Below are positions 8,764-16,017 of a DNA stretch of 59,666 nucleotides, one piece after another. Position 1 is the stretch's first letter; each line of letters begins with the position of its first letter. Under the pieces are notes generated by a model, which searched no databases, was not told the DNA's origin, and saw nothing but the letters and a program-made list of their open reading frames with translations. Both the position numbers and the translations under genes were made by a program. Source of the DNA: an uncultured Eubacteriales bacterium (GTDB lineage Bacteria; Bacillota; Clostridia; Oscillospirales; Butyricicoccaceae); assembly GCA_910579575.1 (NCBI GenBank), contig CAJTUM010000012.1, forward strand, positions 1-59,666, written 5' to 3'.

Positions 8764-9840
8764 ATGCACAAAAAGCTCTTTATCCCCGGCCCTGTGGACG
8801 TGCGGCCCGAAGTGCTGGCCAAGATGTCTACCCCCATGATCTCCCACCGCGGCAAGGCCGCTACCGAGCTGGGCAAGGACGTCTGCACAAAGCTGCAGAA
8901 GGTCTTCCAGACAAAGAATGTGATCGTCCTTTCCACCACCTCCGGTTCCGGTCTGATGGAAAGCGCCATCAAGTGCTGCACCGCCAAAAAGGCCGCCGTC
9001 TTCTCCATTGGCGCTTTCGGCGACAGATGGTATAAGATGGCTGTCGCCAACGGCGTTCCTGCGGATAAGTTCCGCGCCGAGGACGGTAAGGCCACCGACC
9101 CCGCCGATGTGGAAAAGGCGCTGGCTACCGGCGAATACGACCTGGTGACCATTACGCACAACGAAACTTCTGTGGGCATTATGAACCCCATCAAGGAGAT
9201 CGCCGACGTTGTGAAGAAATATCCCGACGTCGTGTTCTGTGTGGACACTGTGTCCTCCATGGGCGGAACCAGCATCCCTGTGGACGAGCTGGGCATCGAT
9301 TTCTGCATCACTTCCACTCAGAAGTGCCTGGGATGCCCTCCGGGCATGAGCGCCGCTTCCGTTTCCAAGAAGGCTTACGAGCGGGCCAAGACAGTGCCCA
9401 ACCGCGGCCTGTATTTGGATATTGTGGAAATTTATGATAAAGTGGTGAAGGACGACAAGTATCAGTATCCCTCCACCCCCAGCGAGTCCCATATGTTCGC
9501 TCTGCAGGAAGAGCTGACCTATATGCTGGAAACCGAGGGCCTGGAAAACCGTTTCGCTCGCCACGCCGAGATGGCCAAGTATATCCAGGATTGGGCCAAG
9601 AAACACTTTGCTCTGTTCTCGGACGAGAGATACCTGAGCAACACCGTCACCACCATCGCCAACACCAAGGGCATCAGCGTGGCTGATCTGAACAAAAAGC
9701 TGGCTGAAAAGGGCATGGAAATCTCCAACGGCTATGGCGATCTGAAGGAAAAGACCTTCCGTATCTCCCACATGGGCGATATGACCATGGACGACATGAA
9801 GCTGGTTACATCCGCCATCGAAGAGGTCCTGGGCCTCTAA
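8764..9840 (+). CDS. Class V aminotransferase, probable phosphoserine aminotransferase
   Basis: A 358-residue class V aminotransferase of the alanine-glyoxylate/serine-pyruvate type. Family features: N-terminal FIPGPVDVRPEV, TTSGSGLMES (cofactor phosphate loop), VDTVSSMGGT (Asp to the PLP ring) and STQKCLGCPPG with the PLP lysine. Its place directly before serA implies it converts 3-phosphohydroxypyruvate plus glutamate to O-phosphoserine, taking the place of classical SerC as in many Clostridia. The start at 8764 follows GGAGGAAGAAAATC; an in-frame start 60 bases upstream has no ribosome-binding site. Strongly biased codon use suggests high expression. Confidence 0.88.
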   Translation: MHKKLFIPGPVDVRPEVLAKMSTPMISHRGKAATELGKDVCTKLQKVFQTKNVIVLSTTSGSGLMESAIKCCTAKKAAVFSIGAFGDRWYKMAVANGVPADKFRAEDGKATDPADVEKALATGEYDLVTITHNETSVGIMNPIKEIADVVKKYPDVVFCVDTVSSMGGTSIPVDELGIDFCITSTQKCLGCPPGMSAASVSKKAYERAKTVPNRGLYLDIVEIYDKVVKDDKYQYPSTPSESHMFALQEELTYMLETEGLENRFARHAEMAKYIQDWAKKHFALFSDERYLSNTVTTIANTKGISVADLNKKLAEKGMEISNGYGDLKEKTFRISHMGDMTMDDMKLVTSAIEEVLGL

Positions 9841-9963
9841 GAGCGCCGGAGAGTCCGGCTTTTGCCGGGCAAATTACAAAACAAGACGGGCGCGGCGGGC
9901 GGCGGGGCTTTGGCTCCCGGCGCCCGCCCCTGCTCCGTCGTTTGAAAAAGGAGAAAAATCATT

Positions 9964-10878
9964 ATGATTCGTGTACTTGCCTCTGACGGAATGAACAAGG
10001 CTGCGGCCGAGAGCCTGCGCGCCAAGGGCTATGAAGTAGTCGAGCAGTTTTATGAGTCCGAAGACCTGAAAAAAGAGCTGGCCAATTACGACGTGCTGGT
10101 GGTTCGTTCCGCCACCAAGGTGCGCGAGCCCATCATCGACGCCGCTGTGGAAGCGGGTCGCCTGAAACTGGTCATCCGCGGCGGCGTCGGCGTGGATAAC
10201 ATCGACGTCAAGTATGCCGAGAGCAAAGGCATTAAGGTGACCAACACCCCCAAGGCTTCCTCCGATTCTGTGGCCGAGCTGGCGCTGGGCCATATGCTGT
10301 CTATGGCTCGCTATATCGGCATTTCCAATGTCGCTCTGCGCAACGGCAAATGGGAAAAGAAAAAGTGCGAGGGTATTGAGCTGGCTGGCAAGACCTTGGG
10401 CCTGATCGGCATGGGCCGCATCTCCCAGTCCATCGCCCGCAAGGCGACCGCTCTGGGCATGAAGGTCATGTATACCGATATTTTCGAGATCAAGGGTCTG
10501 CCGGAGGACTATGTTTCCACCTCGAAAGAAGAAGTGCTGAAAAACGCCGACTTCGTCTCTCTGCATATTCCCGCCGCGCCCGACGGCAAGCCGGTGATTA
10601 CGGCGGCAGACCTGGCGCTGATGAAGCCCACCGCCTATATCATTAACACTGCTCGAGGCGGCCTGATCGACGAAGACGCCCTGGTGGACGCTCTGGAACA
10701 GGATAAGCTGGCCGGCGCCGCGCTGGACGTTTTTGCAAAGGAACCTCTGGCCAACGAGCGCGTGATGAACTGCCCCAAAATCTCCATGACTCCCCATATC
10801 GGCGGCTCCACCCAGGAAGCCCAAGGCCGCATCGGCGAAGAGATTGTGGAGATCATCGAGAATTTCTTCAAGAAATAA
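9964..10878 (+). CDS. serA: D-3-phosphoglycerate dehydrogenase, short form
   Basis: The first serine-pathway enzyme, oxidising 3-phosphoglycerate with NAD. The 304-residue protein has the D-2-hydroxyacid dehydrogenase fold: substrate loop VIRGGVGVDNID (near residue 77), NAD motif GLIGMGRIS (near residue 143), catalytic Arg in NTARGGLIDEDAL, Glu in FAKEPL, and His in MTPHIGGST. It ends after the catalytic domain, so it lacks the ACT/ASB regulatory domains and is probably insensitive to serine. A long GC-rich hairpin-prone segment (about 9883-9940) separates it from the aminotransferase gene and may tune the ratio of the two products. Confidence 0.95.
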   Translation: MIRVLASDGMNKAAAESLRAKGYEVVEQFYESEDLKKELANYDVLVVRSATKVREPIIDAAVEAGRLKLVIRGGVGVDNIDVKYAESKGIKVTNTPKASSDSVAELALGHMLSMARYIGISNVALRNGKWEKKKCEGIELAGKTLGLIGMGRISQSIARKATALGMKVMYTDIFEIKGLPEDYVSTSKEEVLKNADFVSLHIPAAPDGKPVITAADLALMKPTAYIINTARGGLIDEDALVDALEQDKLAGAALDVFAKEPLANERVMNCPKISMTPHIGGSTQEAQGRIGEEIVEIIENFFKK

Positions 10879-10905
10879 GAAGCGAAGCGATAAGGAGATA
10901 AAGCT

Positions 10906-12144
10906 ATGGCAGTTGTAAGACCTTTCCGGGCGATCCGGCCCACCAGCGAGCTGGCCGCCAAGGTGGCCGCCCTGCCCTATGACGTGATGAACAGTGAGGA
11001 AGCCCGCCAGATGGTTGTGGGCAACCCCTATTCCTTCCTCCATGTGGACAAGGCGGAAATCGATCTGGACCCTTCTATCGACCATTACGACAAGAAGGTT
11101 TACCAAAAGGCTCGGGAAAATCTGGATAAAATGTCCGCCGACGGCGTTTATATCCAGGATGAAAAGCCCTGCTTCTATCTGTATAAGCAGGTGATGGACG
11201 GCCGCTCTCAGGTGGGTATTGTGGGCTGCGCCTCCATCGACGACTATATGAACAATGTCATCAAAAAGCACGAGCTGACAAGAGCCGATAAGGAAGAGGA
11301 CCGGGTAAACCATGTGGATTATTGTAACGCCAACACAGGTCCTATTTTCCTGACCTATAAGGCCAGAACGGCTATCAACGCCATTGTGGAAAAAACCATG
11401 GCGGGCGCGCCTGTTTATGACTTCGTCTCCGAAGGCGTGCAGAACACTGTGTGGGTCATCACAGACGAAGCGGATATCCAGACTCTCGGCAAGGAATTTG
11501 ACGCCGCCGGCAACCTGTATATCGCCGACGGCCATCATCGTTGCGCCTCCGCCGCCCGGGTGGGCAAAATGCGCCGGGAGCAAAACCCTGGCTACACCGG
11601 CCAGGAGGAATTTAACTATTTCCTGGCGGTTATCTTCCCGGACGAGCAGCTGCATATCATGGATTACAACCGGGTGGTCAAGGACCTAAACGGCATGAGC
11701 GACGAGCAGTTTATGGAAAAAATGAAGGGCTTGTTCCACATCAAGGAGTATTGCGGAGAAGGCCAATATCGCCCCGAGAGTAAGCATACCTTTGGGATGT
11801 ATCTGAACGACAAATGGTATGTGTTGACCGCTCACGGCGATATTTATGACCCCAACGACCCAGTGGACCAGTTGGACGTTTCCATTCTGCAAAAGAACGT
11901 GCTGGATCCCCTGCTGGGCATCAAAGACCCCCGCACCGACAGCCGCATCGATTTCATCGGCGGCATCCGGGGCCTGGGCGAGCTGGAGCGCCGGGTTAAG
12001 GAGGGGATGAAGGTGGCTTTCGCCATGTATCCCACCTCCATTGAGGAGCTGATTGATATCGCCGACGCCGGCAAAATCATGCCCCCGAAATCCACTTGGT
12101 TTGAGCCCAAGCTGATGAGCGGCCTGTTTGTCCATCAGCTGTAA
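10906..12144 (+). CDS. DUF1015 family protein of the serine operon
   Basis: A 412-residue DUF1015 protein starting 27 bases after serA with AAGGAGATAAAGCT before the ATG. Seen: PFRAIRPT at the N-terminus, LPYDVMNSEEAR near residue 25 and a DGHHR motif (IADGHHRCASAARV, near residue 205). DUF1015 genes commonly sit beside serA/aminotransferase genes in Clostridia. The DGHHR motif recalls the phosphate-handling motif of the ParB/sulfiredoxin/free-serine-kinase fold, so a role in phosphoserine or serine phosphorylation chemistry is a reasonable inference, not an established function. No serB homologue follows in the operon. Confidence 0.88.
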   Translation: MAVVRPFRAIRPTSELAAKVAALPYDVMNSEEARQMVVGNPYSFLHVDKAEIDLDPSIDHYDKKVYQKARENLDKMSADGVYIQDEKPCFYLYKQVMDGRSQVGIVGCASIDDYMNNVIKKHELTRADKEEDRVNHVDYCNANTGPIFLTYKARTAINAIVEKTMAGAPVYDFVSEGVQNTVWVITDEADIQTLGKEFDAAGNLYIADGHHRCASAARVGKMRREQNPGYTGQEEFNYFLAVIFPDEQLHIMDYNRVVKDLNGMSDEQFMEKMKGLFHIKEYCGEGQYRPESKHTFGMYLNDKWYVLTAHGDIYDPNDPVDQLDVSILQKNVLDPLLGIKDPRTDSRIDFIGGIRGLGELERRVKEGMKVAFAMYPTSIEELIDIADAGKIMPPKSTWFEPKLMSGLFVHQL

Positions 12145-12163
12145 AAGAGGTTTTTAGACGCAT

Positions 12164-12203
12164 AAAAAGAGGCGCTTTCTCAAAAAAGCGCCTCTTTTTT
12201 TCT
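12164..12203. terminator. Bidirectional terminator between the serine operon and the phosphoesterase gene
   Basis: Stem AGAGGCGCTTT / AAAGCGCCTCT with a short loop, flanked by A-run and T-run; it serves both converging genes. Confidence 0.92.
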
Positions 12204-12205
12204 TT

Positions 12206-12736
12206 TTATCCTTTAGCATGAAAAAACTGTATGATTTCATCCGCGCTTATTGGCGCCATGTCATTGGCGTCGACGCCTACGTCATATTGCAGAATCCCTT
12301 TTCTACGATTTTCGATATTATAAAATTTGCTATTGTGTTGATGGCCGTGAAGCATAACGGCGCCTTTGTAGAAACCGTTCCATTCGGTAATCGGATAATG
12401 GCACAAGACGAATTTCGTATTGCAGCACGTGATTTCTGCATAATCTTGTATGGAAACGAACAACGATTGCTGAAATTCAGCGCTGTCCGCAAAATGATCA
12501 TGATTGCCCCGGACGAGATGTTTTTTGCCGCGCAGCGATTGGAGGCATTCGGCCGCAATGCGGGCCCCTTTCATGGTAAAATCGCCGAGAATATAGACGT
12601 CGTCTTCAGGCGAAATCCTGTCATTCCATTTTTGCTGCAAAACGCGGTTCATCTCTTCCACACTGTGGAACGGCCTATGGGTATGGATGATGATTTTTTC
12701 ATGCCAAAAATGCAGATCAGCTGTAAAATAGGTCAT
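12206..12736 (-). CDS. Calcineurin-like metallophosphoesterase
   Basis: A 176-residue small metallophosphoesterase. Metal-binding motifs in order: TADLHFWH (residues 4-11), YILGDFTM, VRGNHDHF, LCHYPI and HGHQHN. Such small cytoplasmic enzymes act on varied phosphodiesters; the substrate is unknown. I took the ATG at 12736, because the alternative TTG at 12763 lies inside the hairpin of a dispersed repeat. The repeat stands directly upstream, so its last hairpin forms part of the leader and supplies the purine-rich GGGGAAAAAA before the start. Confidence 0.88.
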   Translation of the reverse strand: MTYFTADLHFWHEKIIIHTHRPFHSVEEMNRVLQQKWNDRISPEDDVYILGDFTMKGARIAAECLQSLRGKKHLVRGNHDHFADSAEFQQSLFVSIQDYAEITCCNTKFVLCHYPITEWNGFYKGAVMLHGHQHNSKFYNIENRRKGILQYDVGVDANDMAPISADEIIQFFHAKG

Positions 12737-12748
12737 CTCAGCTTTTTT

Positions 12749-12865
12749 CCCCGCAAAATCCAATAATTTTGCGGGGACCCCTCTCTATTAAATAGATTTC
12801 CGGCGAATGGATCGCCGGAAATCGGGTCCGGCGCACTGGCGTCGTCCCGCCTTCGGCGGGACCCT
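12749..12865 (-). repeat. Dispersed three-hairpin repeat, copy A
   Basis: Read on the minus strand it has three parts: a GTCCCGCC/GGCGGGAC hairpin (12844-12862), a GATTTCCGGCGA/TCGCCGGAAATC hairpin (12795-12823) and a CCCCGCAAAAT/ATTTTGCGGGG hairpin (12749-12776). The same order and core sequences occur at 15897-16001 and twice at 51458-51677. Parts two and three are best conserved. Confidence 0.85.
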
Positions 12866-12909
12866 GTTTCTGCAAAAATACGATTACTTCGTCAGGCAAA
12901 AAGGCGCGC

Positions 12910-13542
12910 TCAGGGGCGAAAGGCTCCTGTATCTCCGCTCAGATAAGACAGATCGTTGAGGCGCCAAACAATTTTGGCCCCATCTGGTTCCACAGCCAGG
13001 TGAGAAACTCCGCCGGCTGGGCCGGAGAATCGATACCCGTTCAGGTTTTCCGCTTCCAGACCCAGGAACATAGCGTGAAACAGGCCCAGCAAATCCCCAT
13101 GGGAGACGACCAAGATGGTTTGTTGGCTGCTGGCCATGATTTCCGTAAAAAAGGGCTGCAGCCGGTTCCAAGTGTCCCGGCGGCTTTCGCCGTCGGAAAA
13201 CAGCCGGTCGTCGATGGTTTTCTCGGGTTGCTCCATGTTTTCCCGCAGCCACTGGACGGATTTGCCGCAGCAGCGGCCTAAGTTGCGCTCCCGCAACTCT
13301 TTGCGGAGGACGGGGGTCAGCTGGAGCCGCCGGCCGATTTGCTCCGCCGTCTGCTGGGCCCGCAGCAGATCGGAGCAGTATAAAACCGCGTCCTGCCCTT
13401 GCAGCTCTGCCGCCAGCTTTTGGCCGATGGCCTCAGCCTGGGCCAGCCCCAGCTCTGTCAAGGGCCAATCGGTCCAGCTGCCCACCATGCCGTTGACATG
13501 GTGTTGGGACTGGGGGTGCTGGATAGCGACAATCCGTTTCAT
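12910..13542 (-). CDS. Histidine phosphatase superfamily protein with altered RHG motif
   Basis: A 210-residue phosphoglycerate-mutase-like protein. The N-terminal motif, normally RHG, reads QHP (IQHPQSQHH): the phospho-accepting His can be placed but the adjacent Arg and Gly are replaced. Later features are normal: WPLTELGLAQAEAIG, CSDLLRAQQTAE, and the second catalytic His in VVSHGDLLG. The start ATG overlaps the trmB stop as ATGA, so it is translationally coupled to trmB. Substrate unknown; changed residues in the phosphate pocket suggest altered or reduced activity. Confidence 0.82.
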   Translation of the reverse strand: MKRIVAIQHPQSQHHVNGMVGSWTDWPLTELGLAQAEAIGQKLAAELQGQDAVLYCSDLLRAQQTAEQIGRRLQLTPVLRKELRERNLGRCCGKSVQWLRENMEQPEKTIDDRLFSDGESRRDTWNRLQPFFTEIMASSQQTILVVSHGDLLGLFHAMFLGLEAENLNGYRFSGPAGGVSHLAVEPDGAKIVWRLNDLSYLSGDTGAFRP

Positions 13543-14231
13543 AGGGACTGCCCAGCCGCCTCTTCTTCCGCCGGCTGGGGCTCGGCCAGGACAGGGCCTG
13601 GCTTGGCTGCGACGCATCGATAGATCGGCATCCCTTGTGAGGAAAACTTTTCTTCATACTCTGTCATAATATTGAATTCGTCCAGGCTGTGCAGATCAAA
13701 GGTAATGCGGGAAAGGCGCAGGCCGTAATCCGCAAATTCGTTCAGCGAAAATTCAAAGAGTTTGGCGTTGTCTGTTTTCATATAAATGGCTCCGCCCGGC
13801 TTGAGAAACCGGTCGTAGACGGCCAGGAAATTCCGATGAGTCAGCCGCCGCTTGGCTCGATTTTTGGGAGGCCAAGGGTCGGAGAAATTCAGAAAAACCC
13901 GTTCCGCCTCCTCTGGGGCGAAGACTTGGTCCAGCTGGGCGGCGTCCCAGTTGAGAAAAAGCAGGTTGGGCAGATTTTCTTTGACGGCGGCCTCCATGGC
14001 CAACAACAGGGCGCTGGGGTCCCGTTCCACAGCTACGAAATTGATTTGGGGATATTTCCGAGCCATTTGGAGGGCAAAGCGGCCTTTGCCACAGCCGATT
14101 TCCAGCCAAAGCGGCGCAGGGCGGCCGAAACGACCGCTCCACTGGCCCCGCAGAGCTTGGGGTTCTGTGATATGGACGGCTTGGCATTGGGCCGTCCGGG
14201 GTTCTAAATTTTTCTTTCGGCGCATTCGCAT
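13539..14231 (-). CDS. trmB: tRNA (guanine46-N7)-methyltransferase
   Basis: TrmB makes m7G46 in the tRNA variable loop using S-adenosylmethionine. The 230-residue protein begins MRMRRKKNLEPR, typical of the family. It has the SAM motif LEIGCGKGRF, AVERDPSA, the family hallmark NFSDPWPPKNRAKRRL (usually FPDPWPK), and the C-terminal TEYEEKF motif. It lies 37 bases after the RyR-like gene and overlaps the phosphatase-like gene by four bases, so the three may be one transcript. Confidence 0.95.
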   Translation of the reverse strand: MRMRRKKNLEPRTAQCQAVHITEPQALRGQWSGRFGRPAPLWLEIGCGKGRFALQMARKYPQINFVAVERDPSALLLAMEAAVKENLPNLLFLNWDAAQLDQVFAPEEAERVFLNFSDPWPPKNRAKRRLTHRNFLAVYDRFLKPGGAIYMKTDNAKLFEFSLNEFADYGLRLSRITFDLHSLDEFNIMTEYEEKFSSQGMPIYRCVAAKPGPVLAEPQPAEEEAAGQSL

Positions 14232-14268
14232 AATTTCTCAACACATCCGTTTCTTTTTTGTCGATTCA

Positions 14269-15693
14269 TCAGAGATTGGATTGGAGGGATAGCAGCAACC
14301 GGATATTGTCCCGGTCTTTTTCTTTGTCTGCCTCGCTTAGCTGGTCATAGGGCAGCAGATTGATATGAATCCGCCGGACTGGGTCTTTGGCGCCGGTTTC
14401 TGGCCGACCGTATTGCCAGTTATGAAGGTAATGGTACCGCTGCCAACGGATATGCTCCAACTGAGCCAACAGCTCCATAGTTTCTGGCGGCCAGCTTTCG
14501 GGCTGTTGAGGCAGGCCCAAAGTCTCCAACATTTGCAGGCGGATTTCGTGATAGTCTGCCGCGCTGACGTTGGAATAACGGGTAAAAGCGTCCAGCTTGT
14601 TCCATTCCGCCATCTTGTTTTCCGGGGTTTCCGCAATTCCGCTATAGAGATGGGCGTAGCGCAAATTGACGCGTTGGGCTTTGTCAAACAGAGAATCTCC
14701 CAAAATATGCTCCGCCTGACAAGCTTGATTTTTCCAATCAAAGAGGGACAGGCGGTTTTGGCCGTCCAACAGCTGGGTTGCGTTGGAGGCAGCGAACACA
14801 TGAAATAAGGGGCGCCGACAGGCCAACAGCAGGTCTTGCAGCAAGGCCAGCTGGTTTTTCTGCTCTAAAACAATAACCGTTTGGGCCTCTTCCAGGAGCT
14901 CCAGGCAGTCATACCAAGGATCCGGATGGAAAACGATTTTGTCCTCCAACTGGTCTAACTGAGAGCGAATGGCGGAAAACCGTTTTCCGTCGCCAAAAAT
15001 ATGATATTCCAGCCGCTGGTCTGGGCGGAAAATGTTGTCCAGCAGGCCGTAATAGAGCAGTTGCTCGCCCAAGGCGCCGAAGCCTAAGAAGACAATTTTC
15101 AGCCTTGGGTTTTGTTGAACCGCAGAGAAAAGAGGCCGCTGTTTCCAAAAGAGCCGGGCCGCCGTTTCCTCTGAGCAAAAAAGCCGCAGGGCAGGGTCTG
15201 CCGTCTGGGCCGGCGCCGCTCGGCTTTGCAAATAGACGGTTCGCCCCTTCAAAGCGGCCCTGTTGCGGAAATAAAAATCAAAATTTTCCTCTTCGTCCCC
15301 CAATAGGATATAACGGCAGGCCGGAACCAGTTCTTCTTTGCCCTCGATTCCCCGAGCGCCCAGCTGGGACAATAGGGCCTCCTTGGCCCCCTGCGGGCCG
15401 TAAACGGCTACGCTATTTCCCCGACGATAGCGCAGCGCGTTGCGAGCTCGCTCTTGCAGAGCGGAGACAGCCAAAAAAACGCCGCCGGCTGTGGCTAGAG
15501 GCGCCGTCCATCGGGCCAGCTCCACAAACAGATTGACCGGCGGGTCAGAATAATTGAGCACATACATAGAAACACAGTTGAACAGCGCGTTGATCAGCGA
15601 CTCTCCCTCCAAGAAAGAAAAGCCGATCACGCAGAAAACTGCCGGCCCGCAGAAGACCAACGCTTTCCCTACGCCTTTCCAGAAATTTTTCAC
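14269..15693 (-). CDS. Membrane-anchored Rossmann protein with C-terminal RyR-like domain
   Basis: A 474-residue protein. Two hydrophobic segments (about residues 10-28 and 58-79) anchor it in the membrane. A nucleotide-binding-like region follows, with a TrkA-N-type glycine motif FLGFGALGEQLL near residue 205. The last 70 residues resemble the RyR domain found in ryanodine receptors and bacterial homologues: EHIRWQRYHYLHNWQYG, then LLPYDQLSEADKEKDRDNI. Such proteins are predicted sensors of nucleotide-derived ligands; no ligand is proven here. Start GTG with GAGGGATAAAACT upstream. It is divergent from the DHH/TIR operon, which supports a shared role. Family match is by motif only. Confidence 0.68.
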   Translation of the reverse strand: MKNFWKGVGKALVFCGPAVFCVIGFSFLEGESLINALFNCVSMYVLNYSDPPVNLFVELARWTAPLATAGGVFLAVSALQERARNALRYRRGNSVAVYGPQGAKEALLSQLGARGIEGKEELVPACRYILLGDEEENFDFYFRNRAALKGRTVYLQSRAAPAQTADPALRLFCSEETAARLFWKQRPLFSAVQQNPRLKIVFLGFGALGEQLLYYGLLDNIFRPDQRLEYHIFGDGKRFSAIRSQLDQLEDKIVFHPDPWYDCLELLEEAQTVIVLEQKNQLALLQDLLLACRRPLFHVFAASNATQLLDGQNRLSLFDWKNQACQAEHILGDSLFDKAQRVNLRYAHLYSGIAETPENKMAEWNKLDAFTRYSNVSAADYHEIRLQMLETLGLPQQPESWPPETMELLAQLEHIRWQRYHYLHNWQYGRPETGAKDPVRRIHINLLPYDQLSEADKEKDRDNIRLLLSLQSNL

Positions 15694-15732
15694 AGTTTTA
15701 TCCCTCGCCCTTTCTGCTTGTCGTCTTTCATC

Positions 15733-15761
15733 AGTATACAGGTTTTTTCTCCGTTTGAAAA
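15733..15761 (-). promoter_or_regulatory. Promoter of the RyR-like gene
   Basis: On the minus strand TTTTCA (15756-15761), 17-base spacer, TATACT (15733-15738), about 35 bases before the GTG start. Confidence 0.6.
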
Positions 15762-15804
15762 GCCGCCTGAGGGAAATCTCGCTGAAAATCTGAATCTTCG
15801 CCCG

Positions 15805-15833
15805 TTGAAAGCCAAAGAGCGAACTGATATAAT
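15805..15833 (+). promoter_or_regulatory. Promoter of the DHH/TIR-Sel1 operon
   Basis: TTGAAA (15805-15810), 17-base spacer, TATAAT (15828-15833). The transcript would carry dispersed-repeat copy C in its leader of about 180 bases. Confidence 0.75.
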
Positions 15834-15896
15834 AGTGTCAGCGGCCCCTCAGCAAAGGGGACAGCCAAAAATCTACCAACGCAGATGGTTTGACTA

Positions 15897-16001
15897 TGCC
15901 GGCGAAACGGCGCGAGCGCGCCGCAAGGATTTTCGGCAATTCATTTGCCGGAAATCGAACAAATGAAAAGGGGTCCCCGCAAAATCGGAGATTTTGTGGG
16001 G
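15897..16001 (+). repeat. Dispersed three-hairpin repeat, copy C
   Basis: Same architecture as copy A: a degenerate first part rich in GCGC, a GATTTTCGGCAA/TTGCCGGAAATC hairpin (15928-15956) and a CCCCGCAAAATC/GATTTTGTGGGG hairpin (15975-16001). The last hairpin ends three bases before the ribosome-binding site of the DHH gene, so it could affect translation. Confidence 0.85.
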
Positions 16002-16017
16002 AAAGGAGGTTTTGGGA

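Noticed and set aside
12737..12763. TTG start giving nine more residues on the metallophosphoesterase
   Set aside because: It lies within the hairpin of the dispersed repeat and the family motif begins right after the ATG at 12736.
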